In this document: positions 49,727 through 63,827 of the stretch, one piece after another | Layout of the letters: each line of letters starts with the position of its first letter | Position numbering within the stretch: the stretch's first letter is position 1 | Notes under the pieces: model-generated | Seen by the model: the letters and a program-made list of their open reading frames with translations, nothing else | Told to the model about the DNA's origin: nothing | Database searches by the model: none | NCBI GenBank assembly: GCA_900239685.1 | Contig: OENT01000016.1 | Coordinates: forward strand, 333,831 to 397,830 | Reading direction: 5' to 3' | Source of the DNA: Rotaria macrura | Lineage: Eukaryota > Rotifera > Eurotatoria > Philodinida > Philodinidae | Length of the DNA: 64,000 nucleotides | Program-made: the position numbers and the translations under genes

Positions 49727-52700
49727 CTATAAATATCATTGAAAGTGTTGTTTTTTCCCAATATCATCAGTCAAAATTGAACACACAAATGAATCATTCA
49801 TCTATGAATTATTTGTAGTTTTTCCTATTGTTGAATATTTCCGAACTAAGTCTATTTCAAAGTATTGTTTTTGAAAGTCGACAATATGCCAATGAATTGC
49901 AACTGCGTCCTATTTTGATACTACTTTAGTGTTGTCCTATTCAAACATCCATCTTTATGATGGTGTTCATGAAATATTGATGGTACTTTCAGCAATCAAA
50001 TGTACAATATTGAAAAAAAATGTCCACAACTGTGAATTTTCTTATTCAGAATTTATATTAAATTCACAAACATAATACTGGTCTCTACATGAAAGTGTCT
50101 TAAATCCATGAAAGCGTGTGCTCATGTGGGATCTTTCAAAAACTTTGGATTGATGTATTTCAGACAATCGATGATCAAATACACATAGCTTTCATCCTGT
50201 TCCAAAGAATATTCATCCGTTTATCGAATAAGAAAAATGCCATAGTTAAAAGGAGCGGTGAGAAATTCGAGTCAATTTCAACAAATTGTATTTCAAGATG
50301 AACGCGCGGAATGTTTTTTGTTTTGAAAATTTCTTTGTATAATTTTGCATCAAAAACATCTACGGGAATCTAAAATTTTGATGATGTGATTTTCGAGCTA
50401 CATTTATAGTAAGAACCAAGAGTCTTACATATAGTAGTACTCATAAGTTTTCTATTCATAAGATATTGATGTCAGGAAACATTCTAAAATTTGAAGTCAT
50501 TCTTAATTATTTGATACATAAGTGATCATGTCTATATTTTTCTTGCCGAAAGCGTCGAATTACTTCTTTAAATCTCAAACTAATTATCATGGAGATTCGT
50601 GCCACAAAAAAAAAGACTGAAGTATGAAGACAACATCTAAAACATTATTCTCATTTGATTTAACATTTTGTTTTGACTTTATTAATGGCTCATCGTATTT
50701 TCCTCATTAGACGAAAATTTTATATCTGAAAACTCTTCAAAATTTTACACTTTTTACTCTAGTTTCTATTAAGAATCGATATTATCTTCATTTAAAAACA
50801 AACTAACATCACGTTTTAATTCCTAAAGGTATTTAAATAGTCTAAAAACCTTATGAATAACTCTCTAACGAAATTACTCATAGAATCTACTATCTTAAGT
50901 TATATTGTTTATTTACTACGTGATGTTGATCAGATTATTAAATATTGTCCCTTGTTGACTCCAACATACTCATTTACGATAAAAGAAAAAGAAAAATTTT
51001 CATCAAAATCTATAGTAGCCCAGATACTTTCAATTAATTATTCCATCTAGTATAATTTCTCTAATTTAAACTATGTTTGCGAGAAAACACTCCGTAGATA
51101 ATTTTTCCTTCACACTCGATTTATGATTATATTTCTTATTTTTCGATAAAGCCAATCACATTTTAAATTATATCTGTATTTCGATCGTTGTCATTTAATC
51201 GTTTTTTAAAAGATAATTGAATAATAATATTACAATTACTATTTCTATGCTTGAATTTTTTCATATTCTTGATAGGAAAGCATTTTACCTTGAGAAATAA
51301 GCATCCAACGATGTAGAGTAAACTTAGGATCATTGTAAAATCAAACGTGAACCAATATATGAACGCTCACAGATAAGTACAGTATAAGTACAAACTGAAC
51401 GCAATGATAAACTAAAGCTTAGTGTATTTAACTTAGATAATATTTTATTAAATGACACCCGCTTTATGTTATGTTCACATTAATTTTTCAAGTTGCCATA
51501 GGTTATATGATCAATAGTTCGAATTATTCCTTGTGTTTTTTATCGAATTATACGATTATAGAGACGAAAACTTATTTCGATGAAATTCTTGAACACTGAA
51601 AACTAACCATATATTGTGCAGTACATGAAATAAAGGTACTCATAAAACATATGGTTATGTCATTATAGAGGCATTGCTGATCAACATTATCTGAAGAATT
51701 GTAGTAATTATTTCCGCAAGTTAGGTCACACCCTGATCATGTATTCGTATTTATCAGATAAAAGTTACAATAAGCTACTAGAACATACTTGGGCGAAGTC
51801 ATTTCATCATAGATCTTAATAAAACCTGGTGACTAAATTACTTAGAATATTGGGAAAACTATTCTAGCGATTAACATTTCTAAAATAGATTCAACAATGT
51901 TCTAACGTCTTCTGATTGTTTTAGATTATTTTTAGTATTCAGTATCTATAGTGCCCCATGTCTTAGATCTCTGTGGAAGGAATCTATATTCTCTATGCGA
52001 CGAATTGTAGTGTTTTATATTGATCAATTGTGAACTATTCTGAATGACATATTATGCATGTAGCAAGTCGAGATTCAGTCGTACACACACAATGTGTTTC
52101 TTATCCAATCAACTGATCGGGTTACCATTTAATGTCAAGTAATCAAATTCAACATTTCAATAAACTTTCAGAAATATACATATGAACTGTATGCATAAAC
52201 ATTCAGGATAAGAAAATTCGAAAGTAAATGAACTTGACTTTGTTCTCTATTTTGGAAATGACTTTAAAAAAGAAACTAATAATATATTTCTCATCAGAAT
52301 CTACAAAAAGAACTGTTAAAGATGTTAAATATACTGATAATCTCCCAAGATTGACAAATCACAGCCAAAGTAATTGATCGAAATTTGGAACCGATACGAA
52401 TCGAGAAAAATCGTAATGATCGACAGTGTTGCCTTACGGAGGATCGCTATTCATTTTCAATACTTGTGCATTTGCTGAATCATGATGCCACCATCCTAGT
52501 AAATAAAAGCAGGATATATACGACATGCAATTACAACGGATGTCGTCTTGAATGCACGAATCCAGTTTTCTATTGAAATTAATCCAAAATCCAGTTGATG
52601 CTGTTCACGAAAATCGACATGCATTGACGAAAGAGATGCTAGACGTACGCCTGAGCCATCACTGAGGTTCTAAACATATTTCAAGCCGCCACTGTTGATG

Positions 52701-54340
52701 CGCAGTGGGTTCAACCATTTCGCAACCGAAACGTAAAATAAGTTAAAGATTCCCCGCCGTCACTACCGTGGCATAAAACAAACTATTATTTTACAACACT
52801 TACCGCCGAAGAATTGCCTGAGTCAAGGCAGAAATCGCCGCCAAGGAAACTCATTTGTTTACATCTCTAATCGACCATGACTGCATAGCAACGAAGAGAC
52901 TCTGGAATTAAGACAAATACCCTTGAATGACGGTCCGTACAACTTGTTGATACTTCATCAACACGTAATTATTACAATGGAAGAGATTATGCTTTCTGGC
53001 AGCATTCAAGATTTTCGGTAAGAAACATCGTATGATCTTTATGTTTTGTTCAAGCTACAGATAAGTTAATTCCTTCTTTCATTCAAACGCTCACAAAAAT
53101 ATCAGTCATTCTGCACGTGTGACATTTAGTAGTATGTAGTTAAGTATCAGCATTTCGGAAGCGTGTTTCGAAATGAATCCCTTTTGTTGAGCACTCTTTT
53201 AAGGATTTATCTCCTCAAGAATGATTTGAAGTAACTAGATGCATGTTCATTTTTACGATTTATGAAAATACACTGATGTTTCTATTGAAAAATAAATTGA
53301 TCAATCCATTGATTGTTGCTTGCTGTTGACATGTTTTCTCTGATTCGAATTCAATTGGTTCTCTTTCTGCGAGTAATGAAAGGATGATTAAAGACATTGT
53401 ATCAGATCAAGACAATTTCTTTCATGAATAAAATATGAAAGGAACATAAAAGTACAAAGAAAATAATAACACTATTTAATTGGTACTCCCATAATGTTTC
53501 GCACAATCGTAGAATAGTTGGTGCTCTATTTTATCATGATTTTCTGTAAAGAAAGATTTGCTTTTAGTTCACGAATGCGTGTAAATCCAATATCTCTAAA
53601 GATAAATGATAATCACTGATCATCCACTCGAGAGCAACCTTCACTGAAATAAACTCAAAAATAAAAACAAATTTATTTGCTTGTGTATTAAAAGATGTTT
53701 TACTTAATTTGATGCTGTGTACTTAGCAATTAAAAACATGCGAATTTTCTTTCTAGCTGACAATATAAATCGACCTGTTAATTGAAAAGTAGCATTTCAT
53801 ATAGATTTGGAACACTTTTTGTTGGTGGTGTGTCCTCTTCTATCGTTTTACAGATTTATTTTTTATTCTCTTAGATATTTTTACGCTTGGATAATAATCT
53901 TGATTGCAAAAGGAAAACTATATACTTTTGATAAGAATCAATTACCACTCTGATTTTCGTACTCTTCAGAATAAGTAAGAAAAATTCGCTCGTTAAAACT
54001 AAAAGATTCAAAGAGCTGCGATATTGATTTTTCTTTTCGTCGACTTCTGATTCATAACAACTGACATCAGCACACAAGAGACATAGAGCGTTGACAAAAA
54101 TAGTGTCGAATGTTTCAGTCTCATTCATCAACCCATTCACACTGATCACACTACCCCTAAGTAACATAATCATGCACATACTCCCAGCAACTAGAAACTG
54201 GTAACGTTACAACTAATAAAGATTTTGCTTGAAATGACGAAGATGAAATTTAAACAAGATTAGACAATAAAATAGCATAATATAGTTGGAACAGGAACGA
54301 TTTGAGTACAGAGAATAACTACATTTGATTTCATTGATTT
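49727..54340. other. Gene-poor stretch between the ADP-ribosyltransferase and protease 3
   Basis: About 4.6 kb, AT-rich. The first exon of the ADP-ribosyltransferase should be near its left edge but was not identified. A GC-richer patch with GCCGCCACTG, CCGCCGTCACT and ACCGCCGAAG words lies at about 52620-52850; it looks like old repeat sequence. Nothing else recognised. Confidence 0.4.
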
Positions 54341-54360
54341 TAGATTTTTACATTTAACCA

Positions 54361-55453
54361 ATGAGAGCATCGAAAGCGACAATTTTCAATCAGCTTTTAC
54401 AACATCTTCTGCTATTCATACTTTTTATCATTAGATTCAGTCAAGGGACAACGGTTTACTCGTGTAATGCAAGTTCATCATGTGGTTGTTCAACGAACTC
54501 AGCAATAGTCAGTCGTATTGTTGGCGGAGAAGCTGCAAGTCCTGCTACGTGGGGTTGGGCGGTATCGATTTCTATTGCAGATAGTTATCGTTGTGGAGGA
54601 TCAATTATATCGAGCGCGTGGGTTATTACAGCAGCACATTGTGCAGATAATTTCGCAGCATCTGAATTTGTCATCTATGCCGGGTCAAACACGGTATACT
54701 CTGGTAGTCAGAATCAAACCGTATCAAACGTGATTGTACATCCAAATTATAATTCAATAACCTATGAAAATGATATTGCTCTACTAGAACTTGCTTCGCC
54801 GTTGATTATGACTGATCCCAATGTTAGTTCTATTTGTCTGCCATCGGTTAATCAGACAACCCCAGCAGCTGATGAATGGCCATCAGATGGAACAACTGTA
54901 AGTACACTCTCCACGACAGAATTTACTTAGAATCTTTATGGTTAGGTGGTAGCTGTTGGATGGGGTACACTAAGTCAAGGAGGTTCGTTACCAACAACCC
55001 TACAACAAGTTACTTTGAAAATAGTTGATAATCAAGCGTCGACCTGTATCTCAGTAATAGCAAATACGACTGTGCAACTGTGTGCTGGTGTATCAGGTGG
55101 CGGCGCTGGTAACTTTATTTTGATAACCTCTTGGTGTTTGTATTCTTGCTAAAAGATTTTTGTACTTTTCAGATACTTGTCAGGGTGATTCAGGGGGTCC
55201 ATTGATGATGTTTGATGCAAGTAAACGGTGGCTATTGATCGGTGTGACAAGTAATGGTATGGGGTGTGCACAACCGAATTATTCTGGTTTATATACTCGT
55301 GTAACGAGTTATACAAGTTGGCTACGTTTGAACACGAATGATTCTGTTTCATTTGTAACTCCACTTCTCTCTGGTGAAATAGAGATTATAGCATCAGCAT
55401 TCAATGTCTTATCCTTCGTAACAATCATTTTTTTAGTTAACACATTGCTTTGA
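54361..55453 (+). CDS. Trypsin-like serine protease 3
   Basis: S1A peptidase, three exons in phase: 54361-54897, 54946-55108, 55173-55453, giving 326 residues. Signal peptide (hydrophobic about 12-25), CGCS propeptide, activation site SR|IVGG, catalytic His93 (TAAHC), Asp138 (ENDIALL), Ser240 (DTCQGDSGG) and Asp234 at the specificity site, so Arg/Lys cleavage is expected. The C-terminus ends in a hydrophobic stretch ([15 protein letters not shown]) with nothing charged after it, as in GPI-anchored proteins. The position of Trp215 is Asn (TSNGMGC). The intron between exons 1 and 2 is almost identical to that of protease 5, showing recent common origin. An acceptor TGATTTTAG lies 17 nt before the ATG. 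Confidence 0.93.
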
Positions 55454-58400
55454 GCAGAAATGTGAAGCTTTCTGTGATGCTGCTCGGTCTCGTCGCATTT
55501 GTATTAAAACAATTGTAGGTAGAAAATCATCTATTGAACTTTTTAACGTTCTATTATATAAGTTTAACTATCAACAATAAACATTGAAATAGTTCAATAT
55601 TCATGTGCTAAAAAGAGTATGGAAAGCTTTTAAAGAAACATGACACAATATTTTTCAAGCGCGATTTTAGCAAGTGCAAAAAAAAATGCATATCACTGAA
55701 TGATATTTATTTCTCATTCTATGTTACTAATAGTTTTATTTCTTCATAAACGGATGAGGTTCATCGTAACTGATATGTTTTTTATACAATTACAAGCAGT
55801 AAACCAATGCACCTATGATAAGAATATTAAGAAGGCTCAGTAGATCGTAATCAATGAATCATCATGCCTGTAACAATGATTTCTTGTAATCAATAAATAA
55901 GTTCTAGAATATACATAAATATATATTCTACAGTTGCCTATTTAAATATCTACAGTTACTTTTTTGATCTATGTACTCCGTCACAGGGAAGAAATCCCCA
56001 AAGCATTCTGTGAGAATATGTATTTTTGCAAAACTTCTTCTTGGATTAGTCTCAATAGTATTAACGTATGCGTTATTTTTTATGAAAGACTACAAGTATA
56101 TTGAAAGAATTGTATAGAAGTTATGTTATTATAACAACAAGAGTAAACGATTTATTTTCTAATGTTATGCGAAAAACACACAAGCTACTTCTATTCGCTC
56201 CACGAAAATGAGTAAGAGTTCTAAAGATCTAAGGGTTCGAATATTAAATATCAATCATGTAAAACAAGTTTAGTTTCTCATCAGAGAAAAAATAGTTCTC
56301 TAACTGAAAAATTAATAAAGTATTCATAATCGAACCTTAATTATTACTTGTTTTCACATTAGAAATAGGTTTCTTTTATTTAAAATGCTTTTATTCAAAT
56401 ATGAAAAGAAAAAGAAAAGCGTTCTCTCTCCGTACTCTGTAGTTTGTTCGTAGTGTACATTCATCTAAATATGAATGAGTTAAATTGCACGAGTAAATCA
56501 TACTTAATCTCTCTCATGTTTAGAACTGGTGAAAGAAAATAAGTTCGCACTCCACGTAATTAAAGCAATCATATCGACATTGGAAGAACAAAATTATTCA
56601 TCCTTTAATTTTAGATTTCACGATAATACAATTTCCTGTGCTTAGCTAAACAAACATAATGAAATAAGCGAGAAATCTTAGATTATATTCAAATTGATAG
56701 TATCCTTCAATATGATCAACGTTGTGTACGTTTTTGTATCTTTCTATGTAAACAAGATATTTATGACATGCTTCACGTTAGAAGAAAAAAGTGCAGAGCA
56801 AAAACAAAACAATAAATGCGTTGAAACGTCTAATTGGGACGCACGATGACTATGAATGAAAATAACAAAAGAAGTCGATAAACGTTGCTGATAATTTTAC
56901 TGAAACAAGAGAATTTATTCGTTCAAAAATTGAAAGTCTAAACTAGTCAGCCAAAACAATTGAATATGGGAAAAGTTCATATTCAATGAAATCAGAAATT
57001 TTATTCTATATTGACTATGATCACACTTTTGATTTATAAAGAAAATTTGACTTCAGCTTCTATTTTAATATCGTTTTTCTATAACATATGTTTCTGATAT
57101 TTAAAGTTAGCCAACATAAAAACCAACAATATGATCTACTACCTCTGAAATCAAGATTTTTTTCGTACATCATCACCAATGACAAGATTAAAACTTCGTC
57201 ATACTTTAGATTTGATGGCATAATAGCCAATCGACTGATATTTGAAGGGCATTTAAACTATTGTGAAAGTTTATTAAATGAGCAGATTATGCTAACAAAC
57301 TCAAGGAAAAACCCAGTCAGCAAGCTATATGCAATGAATAAGGATGTACAATGTACTTGTGAAAATTCAGTAACACTCAATAATACTACTTCTGCTTTAA
57401 GAAGACCAAATTATATCGTTTCATTTATCTATGAATTCAATAATTTACTATCAACTTCTTTTTTCTAATCATGTTCAATGTAATAGAGATTATTACAACA
57501 GACTATAAGCATAGAACTATATTGTGAAAGTTGACTCTATTTTCTTCGACGAAACTATTCATCAACTAAGATCTTTAATGAGATCCAATATCAGCAAATT
57601 CATTGAAAATAATCTAGATCGAAATCGATACATGGTATTCATAACATATTATAAAACTCAATCGGTTGATTAAATAACAATTTGATAAATTATCATTTAA
57701 GTTTGCTATTACATTAAACATAAAGATCAATATCATTCTAAAGAAAATAACACCTTAGTCCATATTCTACTATATCTGGTGCAATATAGATTTATTTTTG
57801 ATATTGAACAATAAAGCATTATTTAGCTATTATAGTCAATAAAAGAGATACAATTTATACTTTTTTTTAATACAAAGTTGCATTTCTTCACTATCTTCTT
57901 ATTGAATTCTTTTATAATGTAATTTATGACGCTCTTGTATATTATAACGAGATGTTTATTCTTATCTATCATCTATGTGAATGAACGAGCGAGGAACAAT
58001 GGAACTTCAACCTCATGCTTTGTTTTCAATCGGATATGTCACAAAAGATGTGACTCGAAAAATTCATGAAAATTCAACACCCTCAAAATCTTATAGTCAT
58101 TTTTATGTTCTCTTCGAGATCACCCAATAAATAATTACATGTTGAACAATTAACTGAATGAGAACTGCTACATATGATCACGTGCAGAACATGACAACTT
58201 TTTCCAAACAAAAACAATATCTTCAACATTCAAAAGCAAACCTTTGATACTGTATTGCAAGTTTTTCTTCTTGTCTCTCTTAAACTATCTGATCAACGGT
58301 ATAAATTAAATATCTATGGATTGAATTTTATGTTTTTTCACAATTTTAAAATAAGACTTATTCTCTTACGAAATTTACATGTTGTGCAACAAGAAAATAA

Positions 58401-59530
58401 ATGGCACGCATTTTTTCCAGGTTCATAACTACTCTCCAGAGAACTAACTAAAATGATGTATGAAAAATCTTTGAATGATACTAGAATGAATACACTGTAG
58501 TCTTGGTAAAATTTCAGACATATTTCTATAATCACTTTGTGTTGTCTTCTGTACAACTTGTACTTAACTAGTTGAATCTTATGCAGATGTTAAATTTACT
58601 TCACTTTTTTTTCGTTAGTATTGTTTATCATAGTTCTTTATTTATTAGACACACGACGGAGTTTTATAATAGTTTTATCCTATTTAGTAAAATAGGATTA
58701 GAATTAAACGATCAGTATGAAAATATATTAGTTATTTTAATTATATTTTGTTTGCTGATTTCGCAATCAATTATTATGTTCATACTAACATCCTGTTGAG
58801 ACTATATGATCGAATTTCAATAATGACATACAAGTGTTTAGTAATTTAATGTCTTACTTTCCAAAAATAAAATATTAACTTCAAGTTGATTATATATAGA
58901 TATATAGATATATATATTTCAAGTCATTTTCGCAATTGTCTGTTTTCATTGTAAATTGATACACGTGTAAAAGTACTGGAAAGTTTTATCGAATAAACGA
59001 CATGTTCGTTGACCTACTATTTTTTCCATTCGATAGTTTTATTTTCCTTTTATTTATTACATTTGAAATATAACCAGAGAAAAAACAAAATTATTTATAG
59101 TTTAATCATGTAAATAACATTTCATTTGGCATGTATTTGTCATAAAATGCAACGATATTAGCATGCAAATGAAATCTTTATCATAAAATAAATTTTCGTC
59201 AGTCAACGTTGGCACCCACAAATCAAAACAAAACAAGAAATTGATTTTAGAATCCAATATGATTAAACCTTTAGTATTTTGCATCGAATAAATTTATGTA
59301 TTGTTTCATATTCGCAGCGCTAACAGTATTTGCTGAGACGTTATTAAATTAGATGATATATATACATGCGTATATATTTCTGCGTGGATCGATCATAGAT
59401 TCACACAAAGAAACAGATAAAACTTTGCTTTCAGCTAAGAAAAGATGATAATGGAACCAAGCGAACATAGAAATATGATATTGATATACAGATTTTCACC
59501 ATACTAATATGATTCTCATGTATTTGTTTC
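55454..59530. other. Spacer between proteases 3 and 4
   Basis: About 4.1 kb without a recognised gene. A 126-residue open frame at 57088-57468 plus has no signal, motif or family resemblance and is probably chance. A TATATAGA run lies near 58890-58918. Confidence 0.4.
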
Positions 59531-59579
59531 AGACATTCAATCAAGTTAAACTGTAGGATAGGTACAAGCAACTGTCTCA

Positions 59580-60633
59580 ATGTTATTTTCAACAATCATA
59601 TTACTGAATATCATTCGATCAAGTTTTCAAATAATTTATTCATGTAATCCAGAACTTTCATGTGGATGTTCATCCAATCTAACAGTGTCCATAGCTCGAA
59701 TTGTAGGAGGAGAAAATGCTAGCGAGGATTCTTGGAAATGGGCTGTTTCCATCTCTATTAATGATTCGTATCTATGCGGTGGATCAATTATATCGAGTTC
59801 ATGGATTATCACCGCAGCTCACTGTGTATATGATTATCAATCAACTGATTTTCTGATCTATGCTGGTTCACCTCTTTTATGGTTCGGTACTCAAAATAGA
59901 AGTGTATCAGTAGTAATCGTTCATCCACACTTTGACTCGTCAACATATCAAAACGATATAGCTCTTTTACAAGTTACCCCTCCATTTGAAATGAGTCATC
60001 GGAATGTAAGCCCGGTATGTTTACCATTGATTAATTCAACGAAATTCACATCCAATGATTGGCCAACGAATGGAACAACTGTACATATATAGAAAATTCT
60101 TGAAACTACGTCTATATTAAAACTATTTTTGAATAGGTTGTAGCTATTGGGTGGGGTACACTATCGGAAAACGGGCAGATGTCAAGAATTCTACAACAAG
60201 TCACTCTAACAACAACAGATAATGATGCAATAACTTGCCGTTCAGTAATATTTAATCATAGTGTACAGTTTTGTGCTGGTGTGCTTGGTGGTGGCAAAGG
60301 TTTCTATCCGAACTAATTCCCATTATGTCATATGATATAGAACATCGATTATTATTATTTCTATCATTAGATACATGTCAAGGTGATTCAGGTGGTCCGC
60401 TCATGATGTTTTCATCGAGCAAACAATGGGTCTTAGTTGGCTTGACAAGTTACGGCATAGGTTGTGCTCAACCATCGTATGATGGTGTCTACACTCGTGT
60501 GGCTGCGTATGACAGTTGGATCAGATCAAATACAAATGAATCGTATTGGTCGGTGATGCTTTCACGTGCACACTCAATAGAATCATCTGTATTGATGACA
60601 ACTTACTTTTTCTTTGTTTATCTTTGTCGATGA
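59580..60633 (+). CDS. Trypsin-like serine protease 4
   Basis: S1A peptidase, three exons in phase: 59580-60080, 60137-60299, 60371-60633, giving 308 residues. Signal peptide about 1-19, CGCS propeptide, activation site AR|IVGG, catalytic His81, Asp126, Ser228 and specificity Asp222. It is the most diverged member (SWKWAVSI instead of TWGWAVSI; first intron starts GTACAT rather than GTAAGT). Residue 215 is Tyr (TSYGIGC). The C-terminus ends hydrophobic ([11 protein letters not shown]). An acceptor TTTGTTTCAG lies 47 nt upstream of the ATG. Confidence 0.93.
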
Positions 60634-62740
60634 ATTATATTCACCAAGAAGAACCTAATTTAACTCTGCGAACATTTACTTTTAAACGTCGACAGCACTT
60701 TTGTACGATTGCTGCTTGAATTTCATTATTTAAACTTTCTATGTACTGTGTTTCGCTTCAAAAAGTACAAGAACAAAGGAATTAATGATGCTTTTCGTCG
60801 AGTATGCTTCATGTGTCATAGAAAATAAATGCCTTCAGACGTTTGCTGCATTTAGCGTTATTTCTCACAAGTATAGTTTTGTGAAGAACAAAGAAATATC
60901 TGCATGATAAAAACCAGATGTGGAATAATAAATCCGAAGTATTGATTGATGATCATTCCAACAGTGTATATAGCATTTGTGATCAGATATAAAGACTGAG
61001 ACGGCAAACTCAATATTTTCTGAATTTGTTAGCCAATTAGTGGAACAAATACGGGAGCACGAGTCCTCTCAGTTTTGACTTTTGCCTCTCAAGATAGAAG
61101 AATACAACCTATATCGGCATTGCGCCCCCCACCCACCCCCTGCTTTGAGAGCCGATTTATGCCCCTGTAAGAACATAGTGGTAAACTATTTGTTTGATGA
61201 TTCATGCTTTTAAATACAAGAAAAAATATGATTCGTGAAACTTTCAACTACCATACAATGGTAAACCAGTTAGCAATCAATAAATTGTACTCAAGACACA
61301 AAACAATGATTACATGCGATGATAATCAATGGACAATCAGAGCTAACCGTCCTGTCAGCTTTATTGACATTGAAACTTGTGTATGGAAATTTCGACAGAT
61401 CGATTTCTCATGCGTTCTTTTTTTTTTCAACGAATACATACTATTCTAATATTTTAAATTCTATCTACAATGAATATTGAAATTTTCGATTCAAAATAAT
61501 ATACCAACTCTATGATTATTATGATTACAATTATGTTATTTGTTTTTGATAAAAAAGTGTTTTGAAAATCGAACAGTATTTAATGTATCACTCAGTGTAA
61601 TGTATTTAATAATAAAAGTGGAATTCAATTTCATCTAGTGAATTTATTGATTACCAATCCTTTTTATAGTAGATATCTCAATAGTTAATCGAGAGCAACC
61701 AGTTGTATCTTTTTTTTCACGACAAATGAATATAAATGGATGCATCTATTCAGGAATAAATTGATCGAGCAAATGATTTTTGCCAGTTGACATATTTATT
61801 TTAATTCTGATTCAATTTGTTGTTTTGTATTAGTATGATAAGTTGGTTTAAGACATTACACCCGATCGAGACAAGTTCGTTGTTGCTTAATACATTAAAG
61901 GAAGATAAAGATATATTCTTGAAAACTGAAAAGCAAAATTCCAACGAATTTTTTAAACTTTATTGAAAAATATCAAAAGGTTCTTCACGGTGAAGATCGA
62001 TTCTCAGACCGCTATCCATTTCTCTTCGATGTATATTCATAAAGAATTACATTATAAGAAAAAAATTATCTACTTCGTGAGACATTAAACTTTTTACTTT
62101 ATACAATCTTGTGCATGTAAACATCTACAACGTTTGTGTGTTATTCTCAATCAAGAGTAGAAATCATAGTCATTGAAGGAAAGCATTTTAGATCTGATTT
62201 GTATCGATTCTTACAACATAAGTTTTTTCATCAGCCGTCGGTTGTCACATATTCGCTTGACTCATTCCGATGTTCCTTTTTTATGAAAGTCATGATCAAG
62301 AAAGAAAAAGTATGGTAGCTTCTATGGATTTCTTTTGTATGAATGTATTTTTTTCTATTCAGAACAAAAATAAGTTCACTGCCGGAAAAAAAATAAATCA
62401 TTCAAATCATTAAATTCGTGATCGAAGTTTTTGTCGTTAATTTTCGATCGATAGCAGACAAAGTTTGAAAAACGAAGGGAGAACAGTCTGTAAATCCTTA
62501 CAATGTTCCGATTCAAACTTCATTCATGTAAATGCAATAAATGTTTACATTCATATAATGGAAGTGGAGTTTTGTTAGAAGAACACTCCAAAATAGTACA
62601 AGAAATGTGTACCGGTATGGTAAGAGTCTTTCTCGTAAAATAACATAAATACGAAAGTTGAACGAATATTGCACCTATAAACTAAAGCGACTAATTATAC
62701 AAAATCGAATAGAGTGAATTAATGATTTCGATATTATTCA
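60634..62740. other. Spacer between proteases 4 and 5
   Basis: About 2.1 kb, AT-rich, with a C-run (GCGCCCCCCACCCACCCCC) near 61121. No gene recognised. Confidence 0.4.
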
Positions 62741-62778
62741 TTGCAGATTTGTACACTTAATCGATAAAAGCCTTGAAA

Positions 62779-63827
62779 ATGACATCTGTAAGTCAGCTAC
62801 TAAAATTTCTGCCGTTATTCGTACTTTGTATCATCAGGTTCAGTCAAGGCACAACTGTTTATTCATGCAATGCAAGTGCATCATGTGGTTGTTCAACGAA
62901 TTCAGCAGTAGTCAGCCGTATTGTTGGTGGAGAAGATGCAGGCTCGGCAACATGGGGTTGGGCAGTATCGATCTCTATTGCAAATAGTTATCTTTGTGGA
63001 GGATCGATTATATCGAGTTCATGGGTTATTACAGCAGCACATTGTGCAGATAATTTCGCAGCTTCTAACTTTGTTATCTACGCTGGATCAAACAGTCGAT
63101 TTTCCGGCACACAAATTCGAACCGTATCCAAAGTGGTTGTACATCCGAGATATGACTCGAACACTTATGTAAACGATATTGCTATGTTGAAACTTACTTC
63201 TCCATTGACACTAACCGATCCTCACGTGAGTGTTATCTGCTTACCATCGGTCAGTCAGGCAACGCTAGCAGCTGGGGAATGGCCATCAGCTGGAACAACT
63301 GTAAGTACGCTCTTCACAACAGAATTTACTTAGAATCTTTATGATTAGGTGGTAGCTGTTGGATGGGGTACACTAAGTCAAGGAGGTTCGTTACCAACAA
63401 ACCTACAACAAGTTACTTTGCAAACGGTTGATTATCAAGCATCTACTTGTACTCCATCAATGGTTAATTGGCATGTGCAACTTTGTGCTGGTGTATCAGG
63501 TGGTAGCAAAGGTGATTCTCTTTCGGGCTGCCTTTCAGTCGTTTTTTTTTCAATTTTGGAATTACCGTTGTAGATACGTGCCAAGGTGATTCAGGGGGAC
63601 CTTTAATGCTATTTAATGGATCTCGACAATGGGTCTTAATCGGTTTGACAAGTAATGGCATTGGATGTGCACAAGCTGACTATTCAGGCGTATACACCCG
63701 AGTTGCTGCATTTCAAGACTGGATAGAATCAACGGAAAATACAGCATATAACACGAAAGTAACAATATACTCATCATGGTGTATTGCTGTCTCGTTATTC
63801 TTTTCTACGATGAAATCATACCAATAG
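62779..63827 (+). CDS. Trypsin-like serine protease 5
   Basis: S1A peptidase, three exons in phase: 62779-63300, 63349-63511, 63574-63827, giving 312 residues. Signal peptide about 1-24, CGCS propeptide, activation site SR|IVGG, catalytic His88, Asp133, Ser235 and specificity Asp229. Residue 215 is Asn (TSNGIGC). Closest sister is protease 3 (shared [13 protein letters not shown] and near-identical first intron). The tail is short with a weakly hydrophobic end ([12 protein letters not shown]). The ATG chosen is the one after the acceptor TTCATTGCAG (62745-62746). Confidence 0.92.

Noticed and set aside
57088-57468. 126-residue open frame between proteases 3 and 4
   Set aside because: No signal peptide, motif, splice context or family resemblance; the length is possible by chance in several kilobases of non-coding DNA.
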